A stretch of 64,000 nucleotides of DNA from Fluviicola chungangensis (lineage in GTDB: Bacteria; Bacteroidota; Bacteroidia; Flavobacteriales_D; Crocinitomicaceae), in contig NZ_VLPL01000003.1 of NCBI RefSeq assembly GCF_007558725.1, positions 558,001-622,000 of the forward strand, in the 5' to 3' direction. The notes under the pieces were generated by a model, which was given only the letters and a program-made list of their open reading frames with translations, did not search any database and was not told where the DNA came from. A program made the position numbers and the translations under genes. Below are positions 35,101-42,449 of the stretch, piece by piece. How positions within the stretch are numbered: position 1 is the first letter of the stretch; every line of letters begins with the position of its first letter.

Positions 35101-36048
35101 GCAGGAAATAGCTATTCCTGGAATCCGACGACCGGATTGAGCGATGCAACGATTTCTAATCCGACGGTAAGCACTACCATTGCAGGAACAACCCAATATA
35201 CCGTAACCGTTACCAATGCGTTGGGTTGTCAGGCTACTGATCTCGTTACGGTTACGATCAATCCGTTGCCATTGATTTCATTCACCAGTGATGCTATCGA
35301 CGGATGTGCACCCGCTTCAATTACTTTTACGAATACCAGTCCGAATTCCGTAAACTGTGTTTGGACCTTTGAAGGTGGAGGAACACAAACAGGGTGCGGA
35401 CCAATTACGCAACAATACGGATCTGCAGGTGTTTACGATGCGACCTTAACCATTACAGATGCGAATGGTTGCAGCAATACGCTGACGAATACCGATATGA
35501 TCACGATATATCCGGAAGTCAATGCGTCTTTCGGAGTAGACGTCTACGAACAATCCATTTTGTACCCGGTATTCCATTTTACAAACACTTCGACCAATGC
35601 CACATCGTATACCTGGGAATTCGGTGATGGAAGTACTTCAAGCCAAACCAGTCCAATTCATACTTACGATGATCAACCCGGCGTGTATCATATTATTTTG
35701 TATGCATCTAACGCAGCCGGATGTTTAGATAGTGCAGTTGCAGTAGTTTCCGTCATAGACGAATTGATTTTCTATGTACCGAATACCTTCACTCCGGATG
35801 GAGATGAGTTCAACAATGTGTTCTTCCCGGTATTCAGTTCGGGATTTGACGGGCAGAATTATACCTTATTGATTTTTGACCGATGGGGAGAGGTCTTATT
35901 TGAATCGCATAATGTGGATTTCGGATGGGACGGAACTTACAGGGGGCAGTTGTGTAAAGAAGGCACGTATACCTGGAAGATTATCATTAAAGAACGCAAT
36001 AAAGACAAACATAACGAGTACGTCGGTCATGTGAATCTCCTGAAATAA
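29146..36048 (+). CDS. Giant T9SS type B surface protein with Ig-like repeats
   Basis: A 2300-aa secreted protein. Domains in order: signal peptide (1-25); PPC-like beta domain (about 32-158); a jelly-roll-like region from NIGFDAGSTSGWLGSWGHS to about 378; Ig-like domains (380-535); a proprotein-convertase P domain (about 570-715, THTYDGDITVWLVCPNGS to GTLTDWSITFN); an Ig-like region; six 91-residue PKD-like repeats (866-1411); five BIG2-type repeats (1412-1778, ATVSNTGLVTGIS motif); more Ig domains; two PKD domains (YTWEFGDGST); and the gliding-motility-associated type B sorting domain (2206-2300, VPNTFTPDGDEFNN to HVNLLK). It is probably an adhesin or gliding-related surface fibre; no enzyme domain was seen. 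The N- and C-terminal thirds match the 801-aa protein at 36590. Confidence 0.88.
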   Translation: MKTTTFWGYLILPLFVLFHFSVLSQGADTQAGATSVPISLPFNAAGSTTSAANNYNAAGTTFDDGPDWYYYYCAPTNATLWVTITFTPGGLANPVMPSITVLDATGTLLAQTQVFGDVSGTYGIPFTPLTGQCYYFVVDNDGISGPPGFNYNIQISNTTPAHPANPTQPACTNIGFDAGSTSGWLGSWGHSMQTGVFPQPTPTYTPIFYNTTGGHHTVTTPGMDLQAPIQTVCPQIPGNTNSLMLGDGPNGAYGGASIEQKFQVTASNALFTYYYALVIQDGGASGSTAHTDQEQPYFKIEALNCAGTPITCGNLLVTGGPGIPGFTQIGTSGTYWKDWTPVMLDLTPYIGSCVTMRFTVGDCSIGAHYAYAYLDATCAPMSIVAPPNICQFQTSTLTAPTGAATYSWVETSSPGTILGTSNILSITPTATGTFTYQCTMTSITGCNSTLTSSVTVLPTPQITVTNPPAVCSPGTVDLTSSSVVTINSGSGTIGYFSDAACTVPIASPNAVSTSGTYYIQILNANGCYEIEPVTVTVNASPTANVVTANQSICTGASVNLNATLTPAGYNNPVTFTNTTDFVLNDGSVTPVNSPIVVSGISPQTPGVLPIVSVNMNITHTYDGDITVWLVCPNGSTIDLTSDNGGSGANYTNTTFVPSGAPSVTTGAAPFTGSFTPEQAFSLLNSCAVNGTWTLQVYDLATGDIGTLTDWSITFNNYVPTTFVWSPTTNMTNSTTLTPTVSPTTTTTYTLTGTNAIGGCTSTDNVVITVNPLPTATIAGTTTVCQNTAAPTITFTGASGTAPYTFTYNINGGANQTVSSGAGTTATLNAPTGTAGTFTYNLVSVTSAMGCSQNQSGSATITVTQTPTVNAVAAQTVCANASTTAVTFTGNNTATTTFNWTNNTTSIGLGASGTGNIGAFTATNATASPVTATITVTPTLNGCPGTPQNFTITVNPIPTVNAPAPQTVCANASTTAVTFTGNNTATTTFNWANNTTSIGLGASGTGNIGAFTATNATASPVTATITVTPILNGCPGTPQNFTITVNPLPTVNAPAPQTVCANASTTAVTFTGNNTATTTFDWTNNTTSIGLGANGIGNIGAFTATNATASPVTANITVTPTLNGCPGTPQNFTITVNPIPTVNAPAPQTVCANASTTAVTFTGNNTATTTFDWTNNTTSIGLGANGTGNIGAFTATNATASPVTATITVTPTLNGCPGTSQNFTITVNPLPTVNAPAPQTVCANASTTAVNFTGNNTATTTFNWTNNTTSIGLGASGTGNIGAFTATNATASPITATITVTPTLNGCPGTPQNFTITVNPIPTVNAPASQTVCANASTTAVTFTGNNTATTTFNWANNTTSIGLGASGTGNIGAFTATNATASPVTATITVTPTLNGCPGTPQNFTITVNPTPTIGGTFTACAGSSTQLAGSGTPAAATPWASSNTGVATVSSTGLVTGIVAGTSTITYMNSSGCTVTQAVTITSGATISGNLIVCVGATTQLSGTGTANATNPWVSSNTAVATVSNTGLVTSLTAGTTNITYTNSSGCLDTKVVTVNPLPTVTGSDVCMGGTTQLTGSGTANATNPWVSSNTAVATVSNTGLVTGISVGSTTITYTNSNGCSNTMSLNVVGNPAITGTLSACIGATTQLSATGTANVTNPWTSSNTAVATVSNTGLVTGVSAGTTTITFTNASSCQSTAVVTINPLPTITGNLSVCAGSTTQLTGSGTANASAPWTSSNTAIATISNTGLVTGISAGNTTITYTNSNGCSQTVTVVVNALPTATISGASTICAGNSTTFTLSGTPNATIVYSNGTSNSNVVLNAAGNATVNTGILNNMITYTLVSAQSAAPASCTNILTGSVTITVDPNPVMDPVADMLVCPGDNVSIPVFTSVPAGATYSWTNSNTAIGLGANGNGNIPVFAAVNPGTTPVSGTISVIPTLNGCSGSSVTFTIGVSNNPTANAGTDISLCINSSTGNQIGSAAVAGNSYSWNPTTGLSDATISNPTVSTTIAGTTQYTVTVTNALGCQATDLVTVTINPLPLISFTSDAIDGCAPASITFTNTSPNSVNCVWTFEGGGTQTGCGPITQQYGSAGVYDATLTITDANGCSNTLTNTDMITIYPEVNASFGVDVYEQSILYPVFHFTNTSTNATSYTWEFGDGSTSSQTSPIHTYDDQPGVYHIILYASNAAGCLDSAVAVVSVIDELIFYVPNTFTPDGDEFNNVFFPVFSSGFDGQNYTLLIFDRWGEVLFESHNVDFGWDGTYRGQLCKEGTYTWKIIIKERNKDKHNEYVGHVNLLK
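31741..33378 (+). repeat. Six tandem 273-bp repeats within the giant gene
   Basis: The heptapeptide QTVCANA recurs at nucleotides 31765, 32038, 32311, 32584, 32857 and 33130, exactly 273 bp apart. Each unit encodes 91 residues with motifs VTFTGNNTATTTF, TSIGLGA, GNIGAFTATNATASP and LNGCPGTPQNFTI. The copies are very similar in DNA, so copy number could change by recombination or be misassembled. Confidence 0.95.
33379..34480 (+). repeat. Five BIG2-like repeats within the giant gene
   Basis: Units of about 72-77 codons share the pattern C-GATTQLSGTGTA, PWVSSNTAVATVSNTGLVTG and TTITYTNSSGC, typical of bacterial Ig-like group 2 domains. They are more diverged from each other than the preceding 273-bp repeats. 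Confidence 0.85.
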
Positions 36049-36072
36049 TATACATGAAAGTACCAGATAAGT

Positions 36073-36102
36073 AAGGCGGTTCTGTAAGTATGGAACCGCC
36101 TT
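36073..36102 (+). terminator. Terminator of cassette 1
   Basis: GGCGGTTC (36075-36082) pairs with GAACCGCC (36093-36100), extended by AA/TT, around a 10-nt loop, 25 bp after the giant gene. The following T run is short (TTTACTGTT). Confidence 0.6.
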
Positions 36103-36171
36103 TACTGTTAATTGAAAGTGGATGAATGTTAAAAAAGGATTAATTTCAACAAAATGGACAACCCAACTCTC

Positions 36172-36189
36172 TTTTTTTCGTCAACTTTG
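36172..36189 (+). promoter_or_regulatory. Upstream element of cassette 2
   Basis: TTTTTTTCGTCAACTTTG is conserved with the element at 28728-28745 and lies 26 bp before the second small gene. It probably contains the -7 box. Confidence 0.5.
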
Positions 36190-36215
36190 CAGAACTGAAC
36201 TAAATTAATCATTTA

Positions 36216-36569
36216 ATGAACAAGCATTTCATTAACTGTTTGAACTTTACTGCTGCGTTTTTCCTTTTTTCTGCGATTACAGCTTACGGTCAACAGTCTG
36301 AAACACATGAAGATCATGTCTACGCCAATCCCAATATTTCGGGAGTGGGGTCTTCTACGATCATCTACCACTTAAAGTCTCCGCTTGAAACTACAGTTTT
36401 AGCTGAATTGGAGAATTACATGGAATCCCTGAATGCAATTACTCAAGTTGATATCAACGGACTCGATATTTCCATTCAGTTCAAAGGAGCTACTACCAAT
36501 CAAATGATCTTTCCATTTATACAACGGATGGAAATGTTGTATATCTACAGAAATCCAAAATCAAGATAA
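36216..36569 (+). CDS. Small exported protein of cassette 2
   Basis: A 117-aa paralogue of the protein at 28769, with a signal peptide ending in AITAYGQ. The most conserved part is the mature C-terminal half: NAITQVDINGLDISIQF and IQRMEMLYIYRNPK differ at few positions from the first copy. It has no cysteine in the mature part. It lies 20 bp before the 801-aa T9SS protein. The same predicted alpha-beta fold and the repeated pairing suggest it acts with its neighbour in the periplasm or at the surface. That is inference. Confidence 0.8.
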   Translation: MNKHFINCLNFTAAFFLFSAITAYGQQSETHEDHVYANPNISGVGSSTIIYHLKSPLETTVLAELENYMESLNAITQVDINGLDISIQFKGATTNQMIFPFIQRMEMLYIYRNPKSR

Positions 36570-36589
36570 TATCGAATACCGCCTTTTTT

Positions 36590-38995
36590 ATGAAAAAAAA
36601 TATTCATTGGACCCATGTCCTTTTGCCTGTATTCTTTCTCCTGAGTTTTACGGGGTTTTCCCAGGGTGCTGATGATCCTACCAGTGCCAGTTTTTCTCCC
36701 ATCTCCTTACCTTTGAATGCGCTTGGATCAACAACTTTCGCTGCAAATGATTACGATGACATAAGTTCGGGATTTGACGACGGACCGGATTGGTTCTATT
36801 ATTATTGTGCTACTTCCAGTGCAACGATCTGGACAACAATTTCCTTTACTCCGGGTGGGACGGCGAATCCTGTATTGCCGCAGATTACCATTTTCGATGC
36901 ATTTACCGGGACGGCTGTGGCACAAACACAGATTTTTGGCGATGATTCAGGGACTTACGGAATTCCATTTGATCCGGTAGCAGGTGACTGCTATTATTTT
37001 ATGGTGGACGGTGGCAATTTGAATGGATTCGATTATGCTATCCAAATTACTACTATCATTCCGGCAGTTCCGCCAAGTCCGACTCAACCCGCTTGTACAA
37101 ATATTGGATTTGATTCAGGTTCGGCATCCGGTTGGTTGGGTTCCTGGGGACATTCCATGCAAACCGGTTCGGCAGGTGATTTAACACCGATTTATACCCC
37201 GATGTTCTTTTCCATGAACTCCGGGCAACACACTATAACGACCGGAGGTGTAGATATCCAGGCTCCAATTGATCAGGTGTGTCCGCTTGTCCCGGGAAAT
37301 ACCAATTCCATTCGTTTGGGAGATGGTCCGAACGGTGCATACGGGGGCTCCAGGATCGAGCAGAAATTCCAGGTAACGTCTTCCAATGCCTTGTTTACTT
37401 ATTATTATGCTGCGGTATTACAAAATGCTTATAACATTGACCAGACAACCGGAGATACGATTCCACACCTTGCTCAAGAACAGCCTTATTTTCAAATCGA
37501 TGCGCAGGATTGTTTCGGAAACCCGATCGCCTGCGGTAATTTATTGGTTACCGGTGGTCCTGGAATTCCAGGATTTACGCAAATAGGGAATACAGGTGTG
37601 TTCTGGAAGGATTGGACACCTGTCATGCTGGATCTGACACCTTATATCGGTTCGTGTATTACGATTCGATTTACTGTGGGGGATTGTTCGCAGGGAGCGC
37701 ATTATGCATATGCTTACCTGGATGCAACGTGTGCACCGATGGAGATTGTTTCCCCGCCGGATGTTTGTCAATTCCAAACTTCTGTGTTGACTGCTCCCGT
37801 TGGGGCAGCGAGTTATTCCTGGGTGGAAACTTCTAATCCGGGAACGGTACTTGGCACATCGAATACGCTATCCATTACACCAACTACAACAGGAACATTT
37901 ACCTACCAGTGCACACTAACATCATTGGCAGGTTGTAATTCTACGGTAACAACTTCCGTAACGGTGGTGCCTGGTCCGGATATTACGGTTACGGATCCGG
38001 CGGCAGTTTGTGCTCCGGAAACAGTTGACTTAACAGCTCCGGGTGTGACTACGATTAATGCAGGTTCCGGAACACTCGAATATTTCTCAGATGCAGCCTG
38101 TACTGTTCCATTGGCATCTCCAAATGCAATTACTACGGCAGGAACTTATTACATCCGGCTTTCAAGCCCTGGGGGATGTTCTGATGTTGAACCCGTTGTA
38201 GTCACATACACTTCTTTACCTGTTCAATTCACCAGCAACGTTATTGGTGGATGCGCTCCTGTTTCTGTGACCTTCACGAATACCAGCCCGGGATCGGTTA
38301 ATTGTGTATGGACATTCGAAGGAGGGGGAACTCAGACCGGTTGTGGATCTGTAACCCAACAATACAGCGCTTCGGGAATTTATGATGTAACCCTGACGGT
38401 TACGGATATAAACGGCTGTACCGGATCATTGACACAAAGTGATATGATTACTATTTCACCACAGGTAAATGCATCTTTCGGGGTCAACGTTTATGAACAA
38501 TCGATTTTATACCCGGTATTTAATTTTACCAATACGTCTTCGAATGCAACGGCTTATGTTTGGGAATTTGGAGATGGTGCGACATCTGCTGCAACGAATC
38601 CAACGCATGCATATCCAAACACGACAGGTGTTTATCACGTGATTTTACATGCAAGCAATGAAAGCGGTTGTAATGACAGTGCCATTGTAGTTGTTTCGGT
38701 TGTGGATGATTTGATTTTCTATGTACCGAATACCTTCACTCCGGATGGAGATGAACACAACAATATTTTCTTCCCGGTATTCAGTTCCGGATTTGACAGT
38801 CAGAATTACACTTTGCTGATTTTCGATCGATGGGGAGAAGTGTTGTTTGAGTCGCATAACCTGGATTACGGTTGGGACGGAACCTACATGGGGCATTTGT
38901 GCAAAGAGGGTGTTTACACCTGGAAAATTGTCATTAAGGAACGTAACAAAGACAATCACCATGAATATGTGGGACATGTGAATTTGCTGAAATAA
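36590..38995 (+). CDS. T9SS type B surface protein, shorter paralogue
   Basis: An 801-aa secreted protein. Signal peptide (1-24), PPC-like domain (about 30-155), the NIGFDSGSASGWLGSWGHS region (about 165-385), Ig-like domains (385-540), two PKD domains (about 545-705, YVWEFGDGAT) and a type B sorting domain (about 706-801, VPNTFTPDGDEHNN to HVNLLK). It matches the 2300-aa protein at both ends but lacks the P domain and all the repeats. The two genes thus differ by a module block of roughly 1,500 residues. It is followed by a strong terminator. Confidence 0.88.
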   Translation: MKKNIHWTHVLLPVFFLLSFTGFSQGADDPTSASFSPISLPLNALGSTTFAANDYDDISSGFDDGPDWFYYYCATSSATIWTTISFTPGGTANPVLPQITIFDAFTGTAVAQTQIFGDDSGTYGIPFDPVAGDCYYFMVDGGNLNGFDYAIQITTIIPAVPPSPTQPACTNIGFDSGSASGWLGSWGHSMQTGSAGDLTPIYTPMFFSMNSGQHTITTGGVDIQAPIDQVCPLVPGNTNSIRLGDGPNGAYGGSRIEQKFQVTSSNALFTYYYAAVLQNAYNIDQTTGDTIPHLAQEQPYFQIDAQDCFGNPIACGNLLVTGGPGIPGFTQIGNTGVFWKDWTPVMLDLTPYIGSCITIRFTVGDCSQGAHYAYAYLDATCAPMEIVSPPDVCQFQTSVLTAPVGAASYSWVETSNPGTVLGTSNTLSITPTTTGTFTYQCTLTSLAGCNSTVTTSVTVVPGPDITVTDPAAVCAPETVDLTAPGVTTINAGSGTLEYFSDAACTVPLASPNAITTAGTYYIRLSSPGGCSDVEPVVVTYTSLPVQFTSNVIGGCAPVSVTFTNTSPGSVNCVWTFEGGGTQTGCGSVTQQYSASGIYDVTLTVTDINGCTGSLTQSDMITISPQVNASFGVNVYEQSILYPVFNFTNTSSNATAYVWEFGDGATSAATNPTHAYPNTTGVYHVILHASNESGCNDSAIVVVSVVDDLIFYVPNTFTPDGDEHNNIFFPVFSSGFDSQNYTLLIFDRWGEVLFESHNLDYGWDGTYMGHLCKEGVYTWKIVIKERNKDNHHEYVGHVNLLK

Positions 38996-39040
38996 GTGAA
39001 GGTACTGTTTCGATATCCGATTCGCGATTGATAATCATTC

Positions 39041-39071
39041 AGGGACGCAATACGTTGCGTCCCTTTTTTTA
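39041..39071 (+). terminator. Terminator of cassette 2
   Basis: AGGGACGCAA (39041-39050) and TTGCGTCCCT (39055-39064) form a perfect 10-bp stem with a TACG loop, followed by a T run up to 39071. Confidence 0.85.
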
Positions 39072-39090
39072 TCCTTTGAAAATCCCTTGA

Positions 39091-39483
39091 TTATTTGGAT
39101 GGAATAGGAGCGAGTTTCCATCTTCCGTAAGCGACAAACCCGGCTATTAATCCGAAGATAATATTGAATCCTATCTGAGGAGTTTCGCCCCGGAAAACAT
39201 GAAAGACACTTGCGCTGATCATCAATAATACAATCCCGAATGCCGCAATGGAGGCCAGAAGCGGTTTGAAACGGAATAGGGAAGGCAGAAGAACTCCCAA
39301 AGCTCCCAACAGATCGATTACACCAGTTGACCGAACCAATGCCGGAGCAATTTCACCTGTCCAGGGCCACATTGTTTTTAATTGTTCGATCGGTTGAAAC
39401 AGTTTGAGGGATGCTGCCCAGATTAATGTGATTCCAAGAAGAAATTGAGCGACCCAAAGGAGTACATGCATTGTTTTTTTCAT
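39091..39483 (-). CDS. DoxX-family membrane protein
   Basis: A 130-aa protein with four hydrophobic segments: residues 5-25 and about 47-65, 70-95 and 100-120. The first contains FLLGITLIWAASLKLFQP, characteristic of DoxX/DoxX-like proteins. These are small quinone-related inner-membrane proteins of unclear function, often controlled by HxlR-type regulators. The divergent neighbour is an HxlR regulator, with a palindromic operator between them. Induction by electrophiles or quinones is therefore a reasonable guess. Confidence 0.8.
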   Translation of the reverse strand: MKKTMHVLLWVAQFLLGITLIWAASLKLFQPIEQLKTMWPWTGEIAPALVRSTGVIDLLGALGVLLPSLFRFKPLLASIAAFGIVLLMISASVFHVFRGETPQIGFNIIFGLIAGFVAYGRWKLAPIPSK

Positions 39484-39526
39484 TGTTTGTTCTGTTTTTA
39501 ATTATCGGATAAAAATAGGTAGCTTT

Positions 39527-39572
39527 GCTATCCAAACGAAAGTACTTCCTGTTTGGATAGCACTATCCAAAT
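39527..39572. promoter_or_regulatory. Palindromic operator between DoxX and HxlR genes
   Basis: GCTATCCAAAC (39527-39537) and GTTTGGATAGC (39551-39561) are a perfect 11-bp inverted repeat with a 13-bp spacer. A third half-site, ACTATCCAAAT, follows immediately (39562-39572). It lies in the 113-bp gap between the divergent genes, so binding by the HxlR protein would control both. Confidence 0.75.
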
Positions 39573-39596
39573 GGGAAGTATTGGATTAAAAGGAAA

Positions 39597-39938
39597 ATGA
39601 TGTTATCAACAGGAGGATGCCCCAAGAATATTTTGTCGATTAAAGATGCGTTGGAAGCTGTCGAAGGAAGATGGAAATTGTTGATCTTATTTGCATTGTC
39701 TGGCGGATCCAAGCGATTCAAGGAGTTAAGCAGAGAGGTTTCGGGGATTACAGACAAGACTTTATCTCGCGAATTGAAATTGTTGGAGTCCAATAAACTG
39801 ATTACGCGAGAAGTGTTTGATACCTTTCCTCCGACGGTACAATATACGATTACAGAACACGGGAAATCCCTGGAAAAAGTGATCGAGGAATTGCATTATT
39901 GGGGCCTTGCCCATCGCAAAGAGGTATTGGGAAAATAA
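39597..39938 (+). CDS. HxlR-family transcriptional regulator
   Basis: A 113-aa winged-helix regulator. Typical HxlR blocks are EGRWKLLILFAL, SKRFKELSREVSGITDKTLSREL, LESNKLITREV and VQYTITEHGKSL. Cys8, in the N-terminal GGCPK, is at the place where redox-sensing members such as Bacillus YodB and HypR carry their reactive cysteine. It probably represses itself and the divergent DoxX gene through the 39527-39572 operator. Two ATG codons (39597 and 39600) are in frame; either may be used. Confidence 0.88.
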   Translation: MMLSTGGCPKNILSIKDALEAVEGRWKLLILFALSGGSKRFKELSREVSGITDKTLSRELKLLESNKLITREVFDTFPPTVQYTITEHGKSLEKVIEELHYWGLAHRKEVLGK

Positions 39939-39951
39939 AATGGTATAAAAC

Positions 39952-39985
39952 AACGTAGGGCCGGAAAATTTTCCGGCCCTACGTT
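39952..39985. terminator. Bidirectional terminator between hxlR-like and OmpA genes
   Basis: A perfect 34-bp palindrome: AACGTAGGGCCGGAAAA and its complement. It lies 14 bp after the HxlR gene and 22 bp after the end of the minus-strand OmpA gene, with short T-rich ends. Confidence 0.8.
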
Positions 39986-40006
39986 TTGTATGATTTTATT
40001 GATTTT

Positions 40007-42439
40007 CTATTGGAAGATCACATTCATTTCTACACGTCTGTTTTTCTGACGACCTTCAGGCGTTGCGTTTGTTGCAATTGGTTTGGTTTGACCATACCAT
40101 TCAGCCTTCAATCGTGTTACATCCACACCTTTATCAGCTAAGTACTTCTTAACTGACTCAGCGCGATCCTTGGAAAGTTTCATGTTTTTCTTCGGATCAC
40201 CTTTGCTATCCGTGTGACCAGCGATTTGTAATTTCCACTCTGGTTTTTTGATTAACAATGCAGCCAGGTCATCCAATGATTTGAATGAAGTTGCAAGAAT
40301 TACTGCTTTACCTGATGCGAATTCCAGGTTCTCAAATGCAGTATTCAGAATCTCTTGTTCTTCTTTCTCGATCTTAGGACAACCGCGATTTTCAATGACA
40401 CCCGGTATGGTAGGACAATCGTCGTCTTTATCGTACAATCCGTCTCCATCCGTATCCGGCCAAGGACAACCATTGTTTTCTTTTGAACCATATTCAGTAG
40501 GACACTTATCTACGTTGTCGAACAATCCGTCGTTATCCGTATCAGGGCATCCCTGGTTAGCCAACGGACCAGGAAGATCCGGACAAGCATCTTCAGAATC
40601 CTGGATTCCGTCACCATCACGATCAGGACAACCGTTGAATGCCGGTAAACCTTTCACAGTAGGACAGCTGTCGTTTGGATCGATGATTCCATCTTCATCT
40701 GTGTCAGGACATCCTCTGAAAGCTGCTAAACCTGCTAAATCAGGACAAGCGTCATCTTTATCCGGAATTTTGTCACCGTCACGGTCAGGACATCCCTGGA
40801 ATTCCAGTAATCCAGGAGTTTCAGGACACAAATCTTCCACATCCTTAATTCCATCCCCATCCGTATCAGGACATCCTTTGAACGCCCAAACACCTGGAGT
40901 TTCGATACACTCATCTTTCTTGTCTGAAACCTTATCGCCATCTCTGTCATCCGGTTTTGTATAAAGAATCGGTAAGCGAAGTCCAAGGAAGAATTCGGTT
41001 CCACGCACTTTTCCTCTTGCAAAAAGCGAGTTGAAATCAACTACTCCAACGGTAATTGGCCCGAGTCTTGAAGCGATACCTGCTTTCCAGCCGGAATAGT
41101 TGTTCACGGAGACAGGAACGTATAATCCAAACCAGGCATAATCGAAACTTGGTGTAATCGCGAATTGGTTCGGAGTTTTTACACGTGAAGGGTTTTTCTT
41201 ACCGATCATGTTGATGTTACCGGTAGCATTAATATAGAACCATTTCCAGATATGGTAATCCAATTGGATATTCAAAGCAGTCGGAGTGTTCATATAATAA
41301 GATGCTCCGGTTCCCTGGTTCGCGTTCCAGCCGGTATCGTTGGTAATTAAACTGTCAATGATCGAATCGAAAGAAGCGAACGATTTTGCTTTGTCAAAAA
41401 TACGCAAGTCAAGCGTCGTGGTATTGACTGAGAAGTCACGGCTTTTACCACCTTTCGTAAATTTCATACCACCGATATCCAAAATGGAAACTCCGGCACG
41501 CAACTCGTATTTATTTTCATTCCGCATCCAAAGATCTGTTTCGCCATCCATTTCATACTTGTACTGTTTGTATTTCGGACGCCATTCGTAAACAACCCCC
41601 AAATCCAAGCCAAATCCAAGTTTCGATGCCGATTTAAAGAAGTCCTTCGCGTGAAAGTTCTTCAAATCATCGTCCAGATTATCCGAATAACCATATTTAA
41701 AGTTTCCTTTTAAGGAAGTTGCCGTATCCTTGTTCAGGAGTTCATAATCCAGCTCATCCGTATAGGCATATGCGGAAGCAACTCCCTGCAATAGTTTAAC
41801 CCGGCCGCCGACTTTGAGAAAATGTTCTCCTTTATCCATCACCACCTGTCCGTAATTGATGCCATATTCGTTCCATGCCATCATGTTTGTAGTGACTAAT
41901 TTGTCTTTTAGCTGCAAGTTCCACAATGTTGCGAAATCCAATCCTTCCTGTGCCAGTTTTGCCAGTTTCGGATCGATATCATCCACGTTGGTGATCATTC
42001 TGCTTTTAGCAGCGAAACCGATGGCGATTTTTGGATTAATGTGGAATGCAAAATTCAGGATATCAATTTGATAGTTCAAATAAACTCCTCTTGTTTTGAC
42101 TCCTGTTTTGTTGTAGTCGTATAAATCAAAAATGGAACGATCGTACAAGGTACTGTCCGGCTTCATCCACATGGTATCTTTCTTGAAAGATTTCAACCAC
42201 CATTTCGGCATGACATCTGTTTTAAAATACTTGGCATTTTGCCAGGCCCCGACATTTGCGCTTGCCAGATTGATGTCGACAATGAATCTTCCGTCGACGA
42301 AGCTGGCAGGCTGCACGTCTAATCCCATAACTCCGGCATAGTTACTACTGTGTACACCCAAATAATTTTGAGAAAATGCGGTCATAGTAGTAACGCATGA
42401 AAAAGCTAAGAAAGTTAATTTACATAACTGTTTCTTCAT
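40007..42439 (-). CDS. Outer-membrane DUF5723-like protein with TSP3 repeats and OmpA domain
   Basis: An 810-aa protein. Signal peptide (1-23), a DUF5723-like beta-barrel region (about 25-500, starting YLGVHSSNYAGVMGLDVQP), seven calcium-binding thrombospondin type-3 repeats (about 505-680, DTDGDGIKDVEDLCPETPG pattern) and an OmpA peptidoglycan-binding domain (about 695-810, IAGHTDSKGDPKKN and GRQKNRRVE). It presumably spans the outer membrane, anchors to peptidoglycan and carries a rigid Ca-binding linker. The gene 42450-44618 is upstream in the same direction with a 10-bp gap, so they are co-transcribed. Confidence 0.87.
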   Translation of the reverse strand: MKKQLCKLTFLAFSCVTTMTAFSQNYLGVHSSNYAGVMGLDVQPASFVDGRFIVDINLASANVGAWQNAKYFKTDVMPKWWLKSFKKDTMWMKPDSTLYDRSIFDLYDYNKTGVKTRGVYLNYQIDILNFAFHINPKIAIGFAAKSRMITNVDDIDPKLAKLAQEGLDFATLWNLQLKDKLVTTNMMAWNEYGINYGQVVMDKGEHFLKVGGRVKLLQGVASAYAYTDELDYELLNKDTATSLKGNFKYGYSDNLDDDLKNFHAKDFFKSASKLGFGLDLGVVYEWRPKYKQYKYEMDGETDLWMRNENKYELRAGVSILDIGGMKFTKGGKSRDFSVNTTTLDLRIFDKAKSFASFDSIIDSLITNDTGWNANQGTGASYYMNTPTALNIQLDYHIWKWFYINATGNINMIGKKNPSRVKTPNQFAITPSFDYAWFGLYVPVSVNNYSGWKAGIASRLGPITVGVVDFNSLFARGKVRGTEFFLGLRLPILYTKPDDRDGDKVSDKKDECIETPGVWAFKGCPDTDGDGIKDVEDLCPETPGLLEFQGCPDRDGDKIPDKDDACPDLAGLAAFRGCPDTDEDGIIDPNDSCPTVKGLPAFNGCPDRDGDGIQDSEDACPDLPGPLANQGCPDTDNDGLFDNVDKCPTEYGSKENNGCPWPDTDGDGLYDKDDDCPTIPGVIENRGCPKIEKEEQEILNTAFENLEFASGKAVILATSFKSLDDLAALLIKKPEWKLQIAGHTDSKGDPKKNMKLSKDRAESVKKYLADKGVDVTRLKAEWYGQTKPIATNATPEGRQKNRRVEMNVIFQ

Positions 42440-42449
42440 AAGTAGTCTT

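Noticed and set aside
40248-40964. Antisense frame of 238 codons opposite the OmpA gene
   Set aside because: It is the complement of the TSP3 repeats (Ser/Pro/Gly-rich shadow) and has no independent support.
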